Assembly: GCF_013404085.1 (NCBI RefSeq)
Contig: NZ_JABFHO010000001.1
Location: forward strand, 1,995,001 to 2,059,000
Length of the DNA: 64,000 nt
Direction of reading: 5' to 3'
From: Winogradskyella helgolandensis
Lineage (GTDB): Bacteria; Bacteroidota; Bacteroidia; Flavobacteriales; Flavobacteriaceae
Position 1 is the stretch's first letter; the number at the start of each line of letters is the position of its first letter. This document shows, piece after piece, positions 1 to 9,576 of the stretch. The notes under the pieces were generated by a model. It was not told the origin of the DNA. It did no database searches and saw only the letters and a program-made list of their open reading frames with translations. The position numbers and the translations under genes were made by a program.

Positions 1-1
1 A

Positions 2-202
2 GGATTTACTTCAGAATTGTCAGAGACAGTGGCTATAGAGATATTTAATCGCTATGGTAAACAAGTGGCTATAATAAATGCTACAAACCAAAATTGGGAT
101 GGTACAAGTAATGGAGAATTATTACCAACGGACGATTATTGGTTTATCGCAAAATTCACGGATGGCAGAACTTTTAAAGGTCATTTTACACTAAAACGCT
201 AA
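2..202 (+). CDS. C-terminal end of a T9SS type B-sorted (gliding-associated CHU_C) protein, 5' truncated by window
   Basis: The reading frame is open from the left edge and ends at TAA 200-202, so only the last 66 codons are visible. They read like the end of a CHU_C/gliding-motility-associated C-terminal domain (TIGR04131 type): a VAIEIFNRYGKQV strand, an NWDGTSNGELLPTDDYWF segment and a final strand ending in LKR. In this family the tail is the type IX secretion signal that exports a large surface or secreted protein, but the cargo portion lies outside the window. The TTG at 17 is just an internal codon; no start is present. Confidence 0.85.
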   Translation, partial: GFTSELSETVAIEIFNRYGKQVAIINATNQNWDGTSNGELLPTDDYWFIAKFTDGRTFKGHFTLKR

Positions 203-289
203 TTTTATAAAAATTTTAAGAAATTTCATACGATTTCTAGCTTTCTTGCGTTTTTAAAATGCTATTCATCAATCAATCAACCGCTCAAC

Positions 290-3070
290 ATGAAAAAACT
301 ATCACTAGTTTTTGCAATCTTATTTGCATTACAATCATTTTCCCAAGAGAAATCATTCGAAATTACAGGAACACTTAAAGCTGAAGATACAGAGTTATCA
401 TTAGAGTCTGCAACCGTTTATTTAGAGCGTGTAAAGGATAGTTCGGTAGTAACTTATACAATTACAGATAAGGACGGGAAATTTAAAATAGAAAATTCAA
501 CCTATGATAAAGATCTAAATTTCTACGTGTCATATGTTGGCTATAGGACATATTTTAAGAAAATAGCAATAGATAAAGAAAAGATAGATTTAGGTACAAT
601 AGTAATGCCTTTGGATAATCAATTAGGAGAAGTTTTAGTGAAATCTACAGCTCCGATTACCATTAAAAAAGACACTTTAGAGTTTAACGTAAAATCGTTT
701 AAAACGAAAAAAGATGCCAATGTTGAAGATTTATTAAAACAATTACCCGGAGTAGAAGTTGATGAAGAAGGTAATATTACAGTTAATGGAAAAAGTGTTA
801 ATAAAATTTTAGTGAATGGTAAGCCCTTTTTTGGTGATGACCCAACCATTACAACTAAGAATTTAACGAAGGATATTATTGAAAAAATTCAGGTTGTAGA
901 TACAAAAACCAAATCTGAAGCCTTTACAGGAGAGGAAGGTGATAAAGAAAATAAAACCATAAATCTTACCATCAAAGAAGAAAACAATAAAGGAGTTTTT
1001 GGGCGTGTTTCTGCAGGTGCCGGAACTGACGATCGTTACGAGTTTGCAGGCATGGTCAACCTGTTTGATAACGATAGACGCGTAAGTGTGCTCGCGGGTG
1101 GTAATAATACCAATACTCCAGGGTTTAGCTTTGGTGAGATTTCAAAAATGTTTGGACGTGGTGGTGGATCTTCTTTTAGTAGTAATGGCTCTTTTACTAT
1201 AGGTGGTCGATCGTTTGGAGGTGGAGAAGGGATTACAACATCGCAAAATGCAGGTGTTAACTATGCTGATATTATAGGTGAAAAAACAGATGTTTCCGCA
1301 GATTATTTTTTCTCATCGAGTAATTCTGAAAATGAATCGTCATCTGAACGCGAAACTATTTTATCTGATTCACGCTATTTTACCAATTCAGATTCGAGAT
1401 CGGATAATGATACGGATAATCATTCCTTTAATGTAGAATTTGAAATTGAAACCGATTCTACCTTTCAAATTAATATTGAGCCATCATTTGGGTATTCAAA
1501 ATCGAGAACTTTATATACTAGTAATGAGGAAACCTTAGATGAGGATTTAATACTAACAAATCAATCTAACGTCAACTCAAATGTAGAGAGTTATGTGAAA
1601 CGGTTTTCTAATGAAATCTCTATAACCAAGCGATTAGGAAAACGAGGTGCTTTTATTAAAACCGAATTAGAAACAAGTATCAATCAGCAAGAAAGTGATG
1701 ACTTTTTAAATTCCAATACTGAAGTTTTTGGAACCAATCCAGAGATTATAGATCGAAATCAATTTACAGATGGAGAGAATAATAGTTATGGTGTTTCCGC
1801 AAAATTATCCTACAGATTACCAATAATAACTAAGAAATTCTTCTTGAATTTTGAATATGAATACGCCAGAGATAAAGATAATAACCGAGAGAGCACTTAT
1901 GATTTTAGTAATGGCACACAGGATTTTACGGATTTTAATACGGATCTAAGTACTGATTTTCAATATACTGATTATAGAAGTATTCCGTCAGTAGGCTTAT
2001 CGTATAGAGGTGAAAAATTGTCTACAAGTTTCGATTTAGGTTACAACATAAGAACTTTGAAAAATCAAGATTTATTAAGACCAGAATTTAATGTAGAGCG
2101 CAATTTTGAAAATATAGAAGCTAATTCTTATATCAGCTATACGTTTAGTCCCAAGTCGTCAATCTATGTAAATTATTGGTTAGAAAATCAGCCGCCAGGA
2201 TTAAGGCAACTTCAAGCCTATGAAGATGTATCAAATCCACTTCAAACTGTAATTGGTAATCCTAATTTAGAACCTTCAAATAATCATGGTTTATATCTAG
2301 GTTATAATGGGTTTGATTGGCAGAAGCGTACAGGTTTTTATGTCGGTGTTAATGCTAGTGTTTCAGATAATCAAGTAGTGGCAAAAACGACTATAGATGA
2401 AGAAACGTTGAAGCGAACGACGACTTATGTAAACGTTGATGGAAATTATAATATCGGTTCTTGGGTAAACTACAATAAAGACTTTAAGGTGGATACCTTA
2501 AGAACTATTAAACTAAAGTTTAGAGCAAGTTATAATTCGTCAGAACGAATTAATTTTAATAATGATGTAAAATATGCTAGTAAGTCCGATAGAATCTCAC
2601 CAAGACTAGGTGTAGATTTTATATGGGATAAAGTATTAGAGTTTAAACCTTATTACCAAATTAGTTTTACTAATACGGCTTATGATATTGAGGCTTTTGA
2701 TGATCGTCAATTTACAAGTCATAATGCAGGTGTAAGAACAGCTACTTTTTTGCCTAAAAACTTTGAGTGGAGAAATGACGTTAGTTTTAACTACAATCCA
2801 AATGTCGCAGATGGTTTTCAGAAAAGTGCTTGGTTTTGGAATTCAACATTAGCCTATAGTATGTTTAAGGATAAAGCTATTATAACATTAAAGGTTTATG
2901 ATTTATTAAATCAAAACACTAATGCGACGCGTATAGCAACTCAAGATTATATTGAAGACAAACAGAGTACTGTTTTAAGACAATACTTTATGCTAAGTCT
3001 AAGTTATAAGTTTAATAGCTTGGGAAGTAAAGGAGAAACTAATGATGGTGGTGTTATTTTCTTTGATTAA
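290..3070 (+). CDS. Outer-membrane beta-barrel protein with carboxypeptidase-regulatory-like N-domain (TonB-receptor-like)
   Basis: 926 residues. A signal peptide (about 1-18, cut after QSFS) is followed by a carboxypeptidase-regulatory-like Ig domain (about 22-110) and a short plug-like region with VNGKSVNKILVNGKPFFGDD (about 165-190). From about residue 230 the sequence has alternating hydrophobic/polar strands and Gly/Ser/Asn-rich loops typical of the outer-membrane barrel family OMP_b-brl_3. Substrate is unknown; such proteins resemble TonB-dependent receptors but often lack a TonB box. Its stop overlaps the stop of the convergent gene at 3067 by 4 bp, so no room is left for a terminator. 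Confidence 0.88.
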   Translation: MKKLSLVFAILFALQSFSQEKSFEITGTLKAEDTELSLESATVYLERVKDSSVVTYTITDKDGKFKIENSTYDKDLNFYVSYVGYRTYFKKIAIDKEKIDLGTIVMPLDNQLGEVLVKSTAPITIKKDTLEFNVKSFKTKKDANVEDLLKQLPGVEVDEEGNITVNGKSVNKILVNGKPFFGDDPTITTKNLTKDIIEKIQVVDTKTKSEAFTGEEGDKENKTINLTIKEENNKGVFGRVSAGAGTDDRYEFAGMVNLFDNDRRVSVLAGGNNTNTPGFSFGEISKMFGRGGGSSFSSNGSFTIGGRSFGGGEGITTSQNAGVNYADIIGEKTDVSADYFFSSSNSENESSSERETILSDSRYFTNSDSRSDNDTDNHSFNVEFEIETDSTFQINIEPSFGYSKSRTLYTSNEETLDEDLILTNQSNVNSNVESYVKRFSNEISITKRLGKRGAFIKTELETSINQQESDDFLNSNTEVFGTNPEIIDRNQFTDGENNSYGVSAKLSYRLPIITKKFFLNFEYEYARDKDNNRESTYDFSNGTQDFTDFNTDLSTDFQYTDYRSIPSVGLSYRGEKLSTSFDLGYNIRTLKNQDLLRPEFNVERNFENIEANSYISYTFSPKSSIYVNYWLENQPPGLRQLQAYEDVSNPLQTVIGNPNLEPSNNHGLYLGYNGFDWQKRTGFYVGVNASVSDNQVVAKTTIDEETLKRTTTYVNVDGNYNIGSWVNYNKDFKVDTLRTIKLKFRASYNSSERINFNNDVKYASKSDRISPRLGVDFIWDKVLEFKPYYQISFTNTAYDIEAFDDRQFTSHNAGVRTATFLPKNFEWRNDVSFNYNPNVADGFQKSAWFWNSTLAYSMFKDKAIITLKVYDLLNQNTNATRIATQDYIEDKQSTVLRQYFMLSLSYKFNSLGSKGETNDGGVIFFD

Positions 3071-3576
3071 TCCCAGAGTAAAATTAAAGAATCTATAGCT
3101 TTATCAACACCTTTATAATAGTTGTTGATTTTAAATTGGGGAATTATTATGCTATCAATAATAACCTTGCATTCGTAATCAGAAATAGTTTGTTCTGTTC
3201 CAATTCCTGTTGAAATAGCAACCGCTTTATCAAATTTTGAAATGGTTATAATAAGGCCGTTATCCTTTTCTTTAGTACCAATTCCCCTGGAATTTCCAAC
3301 TTCAGTTCCAAAGCCTTGGGCCGTTGTGAGTGGCGGCAACGAATCTATGGTAAGAATAGCGATTTGGTTTGTTGACTCAGTTTCATATCGAAGGATTTTT
3401 TCCACTAAAGAATCTTGTTGACTATTTGAAAATAAATGAGATACATCTACAACCCGTTTTTGTGATGGATTTAAGGGAATATATGAATAATTAGTTGTGA
3501 TCTCAGGCTGCTTTCCTTTACAATTTGAAAGCAAGAAAGCAATAATAATTATCGGAAATATGAGTTTTAATCGCAT
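3067..3576 (-). CDS. TPM-domain lipoprotein
   Basis: 169 residues. The N-terminus is a lipoprotein signal (lipobox LLSNC, Cys about 19). The rest is a single TPM (TPM_phosphatase) domain: VVDVSHLFSNSQQDSL, QIAILTID, GIGTKEKDNGLIITIS and AISTGIGTE segments. TPM domains are found in the thylakoid TLP18.3 and bacterial YgcG families; biochemical role here is unknown. It is the last gene of the six-gene operon that starts with the M23 peptidase and is 49 bp after the larger TPM gene, apparently a diverged duplicate of it without the Gly-rich tail. Confidence 0.85.
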   Translation of the reverse strand: MRLKLIFPIIIIAFLLSNCKGKQPEITTNYSYIPLNPSQKRVVDVSHLFSNSQQDSLVEKILRYETESTNQIAILTIDSLPPLTTAQGFGTEVGNSRGIGTKEKDNGLIITISKFDKAVAISTGIGTEQTISDYECKVIIDSIIIPQFKINNYYKGVDKAIDSLILLWD

Positions 3577-3625
3577 GGATACTTATTAAAAAAGGATAAA
3601 ATCGACGGATGATTTGGGCTAAAAA

Positions 3626-4450
3626 TTACCAGCTTCCGCCAGCTCCACCACCAGAGAAACCTCCTCCTCCTCCGAAGCCTCCTCCTCCGAAGCCTCCACC
3701 AGAGCTACCGCCAAAACCACCTCCAAATCCACCAGAAGATGAACCTCTAGAATAACTTCCGCGTCCCATATTGCTTAAAATAATGGCTTCGAGAAGACTT
3801 CCTGTGCCAGATCGGTTTCCTCTATTGCCACCATTGCCTCCACCACGTGTTTTGGAAATGGCTATGATAAAAATGATGAATACAATAAATAAAAAGAAAA
3901 TGACTTCGATAGGCATGCCATCAGAAGATTCTGTTCTGTTGTTTTTATAAGCACCACTCAGTACATCAAATATGGCATCGGTTCCTTTGTCTAAACCCTT
4001 ATAATAATCACCATTTTTAAATTCAGGTATAATTACATTTCTTGTAAGCTCACCAACAATACCAGCAGTAAGTCTGTCTTCTACACCATAACCGGGTGAA
4101 ATCCATATTTCACGATCAATTCTTGCGAGTAATATAAAAACTCCATTATCTTCTTTTGCTTGTCCAATTCCCCATTTTTGTCCCCATTTTGGTGCTAATA
4201 AACCAATGTTTTCTCCTTTGGTTGTTGGGATTATTACGACAATAATTTCTGTAGATGTACTATCGCTGTAGCGTTGTAACTTTTGAGAAAGATTATCAAA
4301 CTCGTATTGTTTTAGAACCTTGGTGCTGTCAATTACAGGAGGAATAAAATCCGGTTTATCAGGAATGTTATATTGGGCATTCGCTGTAAAACTGAAGCTT
4401 GTTACTGAGCTTATAAAAAGGGTTAATATGATAAGTTTAATACTGTGCAT
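3626..4450 (-). CDS. TPM-domain membrane protein with Gly-rich C-terminus (YgcG-like)
   Basis: 274 residues: signal peptide (cut near TANA|Q), TPM domain (about 30-170, with KEDNGVFILLARIDREIWIS), one transmembrane helix (about 182-203), then a low-complexity Gly/Ser tail ending in GGSW. This order (signal, TPM, helix, Gly-rich tail) is that of the YgcG family, often encoded next to LemA. Its ATG overlaps the stop of the upstream TPM gene (TAATG), indicating translational coupling. The tail is encoded by a C/T-rich stretch at 3630-3750 on the plus strand. Function is not established for the family. Confidence 0.88.
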   Translation of the reverse strand: MHSIKLIILTLFISSVTSFSFTANAQYNIPDKPDFIPPVIDSTKVLKQYEFDNLSQKLQRYSDSTSTEIIVVIIPTTKGENIGLLAPKWGQKWGIGQAKEDNGVFILLARIDREIWISPGYGVEDRLTAGIVGELTRNVIIPEFKNGDYYKGLDKGTDAIFDVLSGAYKNNRTESSDGMPIEVIFFLFIVFIIFIIAISKTRGGGNGGNRGNRSGTGSLLEAIILSNMGRGSYSRGSSSGGFGGGFGGSSGGGFGGGGFGGGGGFSGGGAGGSW

Positions 4451-4887
4451 TAGCTTTTTGAAATCGTATTATCCAATTCGTTAATATCATTGTGCTGCCA
4501 AGGAAAGTGTTTCGATAATGTTTTGCCAGATTCTTTTATGCCTTCGATGATACCTTGTTTGAAATTCTGAGATTTGAATTGTGTAGCAATTTTGTTGCGA
4601 GTCGAATTCCAAAAATCAGCACCTACAATATTGTTAATGCCTTGGTCACCACAAATGACAAATGATTTATTTTCAACTGCGATGTAGATTAATACACCAT
4701 TCCGTTGTGCTGTATTATCCATTTTTAAATCATGAAAAACTTCTAGGGCATGTTCGTAAACATCTCCATCACATTCCTGTTCAATGTGTACGCGAATTTC
4801 CCCAGAGGTTTGACTTTCTGCAATCCTAATGGCTTCAACGATTTCCTGTTCGTCTTCCGCACTAAGAAAATCTTCAAGTTTAGACAT
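4450..4887 (-). CDS. Cytoplasmic-type TPM-domain protein
   Basis: 145 residues, no signal peptide or membrane helix. It is nearly all TPM domain: ESQTSGEIRVHIEQ, NGVLIYIAVENKSFVICGDQGIN and FKQGIIEGI. It is the middle of three consecutive TPM genes, lies 12 bp after LemA and overlaps the next gene by one base. The lack of an export signal, in contrast to its two neighbours, suggests that the operon places TPM domains on both sides of the inner membrane (inference). Confidence 0.86.
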   Translation of the reverse strand: MSKLEDFLSAEDEQEIVEAIRIAESQTSGEIRVHIEQECDGDVYEHALEVFHDLKMDNTAQRNGVLIYIAVENKSFVICGDQGINNIVGADFWNSTRNKIATQFKSQNFKQGIIEGIKESGKTLSKHFPWQHNDINELDNTISKS

Positions 4888-4899
4888 CGTTTCTATTTA

Positions 4900-5496
4900 T
4901 TAAAAATCAAATTCTACATCTACAGGTTTTTCAGCTCCTGCTTCTGCATCAAAATAAGGTTTTTCATCAAAATTTAAAAACCCAGCTAAAATTGTATTTG
5001 GAAATGTATTAACATGAACATTATATGGTTTAATTTTTTCATTATAACGTGTCCTTGCGGTTTGAATCGTGTTTTCCGTACTCGTTAATTCATCCTGTAA
5101 TTTTAAGAAATTTTGATTCGCTTTCAATTCAGGATAGCGTTCTACGGTTACTAATAAACGAGACAAAGCACTGCTTAGTCCACCTTGAGCTTGATTGAAC
5201 TGAGATAGTTGTTCTGGTGTAATATTAGATGGGTCGATTGTTGTTTTTGTAGCTTCAGACCTTGCTTTAATTACAGCTTCTAAAGTGCTTTTTTCAAAAT
5301 CAGCGGCTCCTTTAACCGTGTTTACTAAATTTCCGATTAAATCATTTCGTCTTTGGTAAGATGTCTGAACATTTCCCCAAGCTTCTTTTACGTTTTCGTT
5401 AAGTGTTACAGCTGTATTATTGAAGTTTTTGCCCCAAGAATAAAAACCGAATCCTATGATTGCAATTACGATTACAGGAATTAGCCATTTTTTCAT
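4900..5496 (-). CDS. lemA: LemA family protein
   Basis: 198 residues with one N-terminal transmembrane helix (about 3-20) followed by the long helical LemA domain; diagnostic segments are VQTSYQRRNDLIGNLVNTVK, EVIKARSEATK-like helix and RYPELKANQNFLKLQDEL. LemA proteins are membrane-anchored helical proteins of unclear function, often co-encoded with TPM/YgcG proteins, as here. It is 11 bp downstream of the MerR-type gene, so probably co-transcribed with it. Confidence 0.93.
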   Translation of the reverse strand: MKKWLIPVIVIAIIGFGFYSWGKNFNNTAVTLNENVKEAWGNVQTSYQRRNDLIGNLVNTVKGAADFEKSTLEAVIKARSEATKTTIDPSNITPEQLSQFNQAQGGLSSALSRLLVTVERYPELKANQNFLKLQDELTSTENTIQTARTRYNEKIKPYNVHVNTFPNTILAGFLNFDEKPYFDAEAGAEKPVDVEFDF

Positions 5497-5507
5497 AATA
5501 GTTAGTT

Positions 5508-5837
5508 TTAAAGTTGTGTTTTGATTTTGTTTAGTTGTGCTTTTATGCCTTCAAGTTTTTCGATAATTTCAAATTTCTCTAAAGCTTGTTTTTTTTCTTC
5601 TTTAAGATGTGTTTTTGCTCCCTCTAAAGTAAATCCTCTTTCTTTTACCAAGTGGTAAATAAACTTAAGATTCTTAATATCTTCAGGTGTAAATTTTCGG
5701 TTGCCCTTAGCGTTTTTCTTCGGCTTTAATGCATCAAATTCCTTTTCCCAAAACCGAATTAATGAGGCATTCACCTTAAAGGCTTTGGCCACTTCTCCAA
5801 TACCGTAATAACGCTTTTCTGGTAGATCTATATGCAT
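5508..5837 (-). CDS. MerR family transcriptional regulator
   Basis: 109 residues. The N-terminal winged helix-turn-helix is clear: YYGIGEVAKAFKVNASLIRFWEKEFDALKPKKN, then RKFTPEDIKNLKFIYHLVKERGFTLEGAK. A short C-terminal coiled coil follows; there is no obvious metal- or drug-binding domain. Only one base separates it from the stop of the M23 peptidase upstream, and LemA follows 11 bp later. It may regulate this operon or cell-wall genes (inference from context). Confidence 0.92.
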   Translation of the reverse strand: MHIDLPEKRYYGIGEVAKAFKVNASLIRFWEKEFDALKPKKNAKGNRKFTPEDIKNLKFIYHLVKERGFTLEGAKTHLKEEKKQALEKFEIIEKLEGIKAQLNKIKTQL

Positions 5838-5838
5838 C

Positions 5839-6810
5839 TTAATCGAGAGATTGGTTTTCTAATGATGCTTTTTTAAGCAATATGTCGTATTCTTCAGCAG
5901 ATAAGTTACCGTAATAAAAATTAATAGGATTTATACGTTCACCATCTTTAAAGACTTCATAATGTAAATGCGGAGCTTCAGAACGCCCTGTGCTACCCAC
6001 AAAACCTATTAAATCGCCACGTTTTACGCGTTGATTTACTTTTACATTGTACTTGTATAAGTGTGCATATAAAGAAACATAGCCGTAACCATGATCTATT
6101 CTGATATGATTTCCATAACCTGTAGATCTGCTATCTGCTCGTTTTATAACTCCATCTCCTGAGGCATAAATTGGTGTGCCACGAGGCGCTGTAAAATCCA
6201 TTCCGTAATGAAACTTTCTAACCTTTGTAAATGGGTCAGTTCTATAACCATAACCAGATGCCATTCTTGTCATGTTTTCATTACTAATAGGTTGAATAGC
6301 CGGTATAGCTTCTAAAAATTTCTCTTTATCTTCGGCTAGTTTTGCAATTTCATCTAAAGATTTAGACTGAACAACAATAGCTTTTTCTAAAATTTCTAAA
6401 CGTTTATAGCTTTCAGTAATAAGTTCTGAATTGCCGAAACCTTCGTATTTCTTATAGCGATTAATTCCACCAAATCCAGCTCTGCGCTGTTCGGTTGGTA
6501 TGGGATTAGCTTCAAAGTATAATCTATAGATCGCATTGTCTCGCTCTTCAACATTTTCTAAAGCAGCAAAAGCATCATCAGTACGTTTGCTAAGCAACTC
6601 ATATTGCAATTCCATATTTTGTAATTCTCTAGCCATTTGTCGCTCTTTAGGCGATTCAATATATTGACTGGCAATAAAAAATGATAGGAATCCAAATAGT
6701 GCTGCAGCACTTAGAAATACCAAAGCATACTTTGCCGTTGTCGATTTCTTACGCTTTATTTTGCGATACGAAAGCGTTTCAGAATCATAATAATATTTTA
6801 CTTTAGCCAT
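5839..6810 (-). CDS. M23 family metallopeptidase (LytM-type, membrane-anchored)
   Basis: About 323 residues from the start chosen at 6810, which gives the N-terminus MAKVKYYYDSETLSYRKIKR usual for flavobacterial members; the frame continues upstream to 6855 but that extension looks non-coding. One transmembrane helix (about 26-48), a coiled-coil stalk, then an M23 domain: HYGMDFTAPRGTP (zinc His about 201 and Asp about 205) and the HLHYEV motif near the end. It should cut peptidoglycan cross-bridges or activate an amidase in the periplasm. First gene of the operon, divergent from alaS. Confidence 0.93.
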   Translation of the reverse strand: MAKVKYYYDSETLSYRKIKRKKSTTAKYALVFLSAAALFGFLSFFIASQYIESPKERQMARELQNMELQYELLSKRTDDAFAALENVEERDNAIYRLYFEANPIPTEQRRAGFGGINRYKKYEGFGNSELITESYKRLEILEKAIVVQSKSLDEIAKLAEDKEKFLEAIPAIQPISNENMTRMASGYGYRTDPFTKVRKFHYGMDFTAPRGTPIYASGDGVIKRADSRSTGYGNHIRIDHGYGYVSLYAHLYKYNVKVNQRVKRGDLIGFVGSTGRSEAPHLHYEVFKDGERINPINFYYGNLSAEEYDILLKKASLENQSLD

Positions 6811-6824
6811 GTTTGAATTTATGC

Positions 6825-6832
6825 TATTTTTG
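6825..6832 (+). promoter_or_regulatory. Candidate alaS promoter -7 element (TATTTTTG)
   Basis: TATTTTTG matches the Bacteroidota -7 consensus TAnnTTTG; a weak TTTAG lies about 19 bp upstream where the -33 TTTG is expected. It would give a leader of about 100 nt for alaS. Match by eye only. Confidence 0.35.
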
Positions 6833-6878
6833 CAGCTAATAAGCGTAGAAATCAAGCATCTTTTATTAGCGTAACGTT

Positions 6879-6886
6879 CAAAGATA
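6879..6886 (-). promoter_or_regulatory. Candidate promoter -7 element (TATCTTTG) for the M23/MerR/LemA/TPM operon
   Basis: The minus strand reads TATCTTTG, an exact TAnnTTTG match, about 70 bp upstream of the M23 start at 6810. No clear -33 TTTG at the expected spacing. Confidence 0.4.
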
Positions 6887-6940
6887 AAAAAATGTTTTGC
6901 ATTTGCGCTAATTTAATAACACAAGCTCTAATTTTAATAT

Positions 6941-9556
6941 ATGAAGTCTCAAGATATACGATCTAAATTTTTGAATTTCTTTGAAGGAAAACAACATCTC
7001 GTGGTTCCTTCTGCGCCAATGGTATTAAAGGACGATCCAACATTAATGTTTGTTAATTCTGGAATGGCGCCTTTTAAAGAGTACTTTTTAGGTAATGCAG
7101 AACCAAAGAAAAATAGAATTTCTGATTCGCAAAAATGTTTGCGTGTTTCTGGTAAGCACAACGATTTGGAAGAAGTGGGTTACGATACCTACCACCACAC
7201 TTTATTTGAAATGCTAGGGAACTGGAGTTTTGGTGATTATTTTAAAAAGGAAGCCATTGCTTGGGCTTGGGAATTGCTAACCGAAGTCTATGGTATTGAT
7301 AAAGATATCCTATATGTGACTGTTTTTGAAGGTAGTGATGATAGCGATAATCTAGAAATGGATACGGAAGCATACGATATTTGGAAACAATATATTGCTG
7401 AAGATCGTATCTTAAAAGGCAATAAAAAAGATAATTTCTGGGAAATGGGAGACCAAGGGCCTTGTGGACCTTGTAGTGAAATCCATGTAGATATTCGTTC
7501 GGCAGAAGAAAAAGCAAAGGTGGATGGAAAGACATTGATTAACATGGATCATCCACATGTGGTTGAAGTATGGAATCTAGTTTTTATGGAATTCAACCGA
7601 AAAGCCAATGGTTCGTTAGAAACATTGCCAAATAAGCATATCGATACAGGAATGGGATTTGAGCGTTTGTGTATGGTGTTGCAAGGAGTGCAATCAAATT
7701 ACGATACGGATGTTTTTACTCCCATTATTCGCGAAATTAGTGCTGTTACTAATAAAGATTATGGAAAAGATGAAACGGTAGATGTAGCTATCAGAGTTAT
7801 TTCAGATCATGTACGTGCCGTTGCATTTTCCATTGCAGATGGGCAACTACCTAGTAACACTGGTGCTGGTTACGTTATTCGTAGAATTTTACGAAGAGCT
7901 GTACGTTATGGTTTTACATTTTTAGATAAAAAGGAACCTTTTATATACCGTTTAGTTGACGTATTGAGCAAAAAAATGGGAGATGCGTTTCCGGAATTGA
8001 AAGCTCAAAAAACATTAATAGAAAATGTTATTAAAGAAGAGGAAGCCTCTTTTTTAAGAACATTAGATCAAGGTTTGGTATTGCTTAATCGTATTGTTGA
8101 AGAAACAAAAGGCGACACCGTTTCTGGAGAAAAAGCATTTGAATTGTATGATACCTATGGTTTTCCAATTGATTTAACAGCTTTAATTTTATCAGAAAAG
8201 AATTTAAAGCTTGATGAAAAAGGTTTTAAAGATCATTTGCAAAAACAGAAAGATAGATCGCGTTCGGCAAGTGAAACTTCTACGGAAGATTGGACGGTTT
8301 TAAAAGAAGACGATGTTGAAGAATTTATTGGTTATGATGCTGAGGAAGCCAATGTAAAAATTACGAGATACAGAAAAGTGACTTCAAAAAAAGAAGGCGA
8401 AATGTATCAGTTAGTTTTCAATTTAACACCATTTTATCCTGAAGGAGGTGGACAAGTTGGAGACAAAGGAGTGTTGCAAGACGCACATGGAGATTTGGTT
8501 TATATTTTGGATACCAAAAAGGAAAACAACGTTATTATTCATTTAGTAAAAGAATTACCAGAACATATTAACGAAAGTTTTAAAGCCGTTGTAAGTAGTG
8601 AGCATAGAGCTTTATCGTCAAGTAATCACACGGCAACACATTTATTGCACCAAGCATTACGAACCGTTTTAGGTGAGCATGTTGAGCAGAAAGGGTCTTT
8701 GGTAAAACCTAAATCACTACGATTTGATTTTTCACACTTTTCAAAAGTAACACCAGAGCAATTACAAGAAATAGAAGATTTTGTAAATGCAAGAATTGAA
8801 GGTAAATTGCCATTGGAAGAAGGGAGGAATATACCAATGGAAAAAGCGGTTGAAGAAGGGGCAATGGCATTATTTGGTGAGAAATATGGAGATACGGTAA
8901 GAACGATTCGTTTTGGGAAGTCTATTGAATTATGTGGAGGTATTCATGTAAAAAACACCTCTGATATTTGGCATTTTAAAATTGTGTCTGAAGGAGCCGT
9001 TGCTGCAGGCATAAGACGAATTGAAGCGATAACAAATAAATCTGTAAGAGATTATTATTCTGAAAATAACGCAGCATTTCTTGAAATGAAAGGCTTGTTG
9101 AACAATGCAAAAGAACCTGTAAAAGCATTAGAGCATCTTCAAGAAGAGAATAACGATTTAAAAAAGCAGATTGAAGGCCTATTAAAAGATAAAGCGAAAA
9201 ATATAAAAGGGGAACTTAAAAGTGAATTAACCGAAATCAATGGCATTCAATTCTTAGCTAAAAAACTAGATTTAGATGCGTCAGGAATTAAAGATGTCTG
9301 TTTTGAATTAGGTAGTCAGTTTGAAAATTTATTCTTGTTATTTGGAGCAGAAAACGATGGGAAAGCAATTTTGTCTTGCTATATTTCTAAGGAATTAGTT
9401 GCTAGTAAAAACTTAAATGCAGGAACAATAGTAAGAGAACTCGGAAAACACATACAAGGTGGAGGTGGTGGCCAACCATTCTTTGCCACTGCAGGTGGTA
9501 AAAATCCTGATGGGATAACAGCTGCTTTGGAGGCTGGAAAAAGTTTTATCAGCTAA
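6941..9556 (+). CDS. alaS: Alanine--tRNA ligase
   Basis: 871 residues, full length for the family. It charges tRNA-Ala with alanine in the cytoplasm. The class II catalytic core is at the N-terminus ([45 protein letters not shown] region). The editing domain carries the zinc motif [10 protein letters not shown] (about 561-570) and CGGIHVKN (Cys about 664, His about 668), and the C-terminal C-Ala domain ends with [21 protein letters not shown] at 6941 is the expected family start. Divergent from the M23 operon. Confidence 0.98.
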   Translation: MKSQDIRSKFLNFFEGKQHLVVPSAPMVLKDDPTLMFVNSGMAPFKEYFLGNAEPKKNRISDSQKCLRVSGKHNDLEEVGYDTYHHTLFEMLGNWSFGDYFKKEAIAWAWELLTEVYGIDKDILYVTVFEGSDDSDNLEMDTEAYDIWKQYIAEDRILKGNKKDNFWEMGDQGPCGPCSEIHVDIRSAEEKAKVDGKTLINMDHPHVVEVWNLVFMEFNRKANGSLETLPNKHIDTGMGFERLCMVLQGVQSNYDTDVFTPIIREISAVTNKDYGKDETVDVAIRVISDHVRAVAFSIADGQLPSNTGAGYVIRRILRRAVRYGFTFLDKKEPFIYRLVDVLSKKMGDAFPELKAQKTLIENVIKEEEASFLRTLDQGLVLLNRIVEETKGDTVSGEKAFELYDTYGFPIDLTALILSEKNLKLDEKGFKDHLQKQKDRSRSASETSTEDWTVLKEDDVEEFIGYDAEEANVKITRYRKVTSKKEGEMYQLVFNLTPFYPEGGGQVGDKGVLQDAHGDLVYILDTKKENNVIIHLVKELPEHINESFKAVVSSEHRALSSSNHTATHLLHQALRTVLGEHVEQKGSLVKPKSLRFDFSHFSKVTPEQLQEIEDFVNARIEGKLPLEEGRNIPMEKAVEEGAMALFGEKYGDTVRTIRFGKSIELCGGIHVKNTSDIWHFKIVSEGAVAAGIRRIEAITNKSVRDYYSENNAAFLEMKGLLNNAKEPVKALEHLQEENNDLKKQIEGLLKDKAKNIKGELKSELTEINGIQFLAKKLDLDASGIKDVCFELGSQFENLFLLFGAENDGKAILSCYISKELVASKNLNAGTIVRELGKHIQGGGGGQPFFATAGGKNPDGITAALEAGKSFIS

Positions 9557-9576
9557 GTAATTATTCAATAAACAAT

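Noticed and set aside
7242..7545. Two antisense frames in alaS
   Set aside because: Shadow frames inside a strongly conserved gene.
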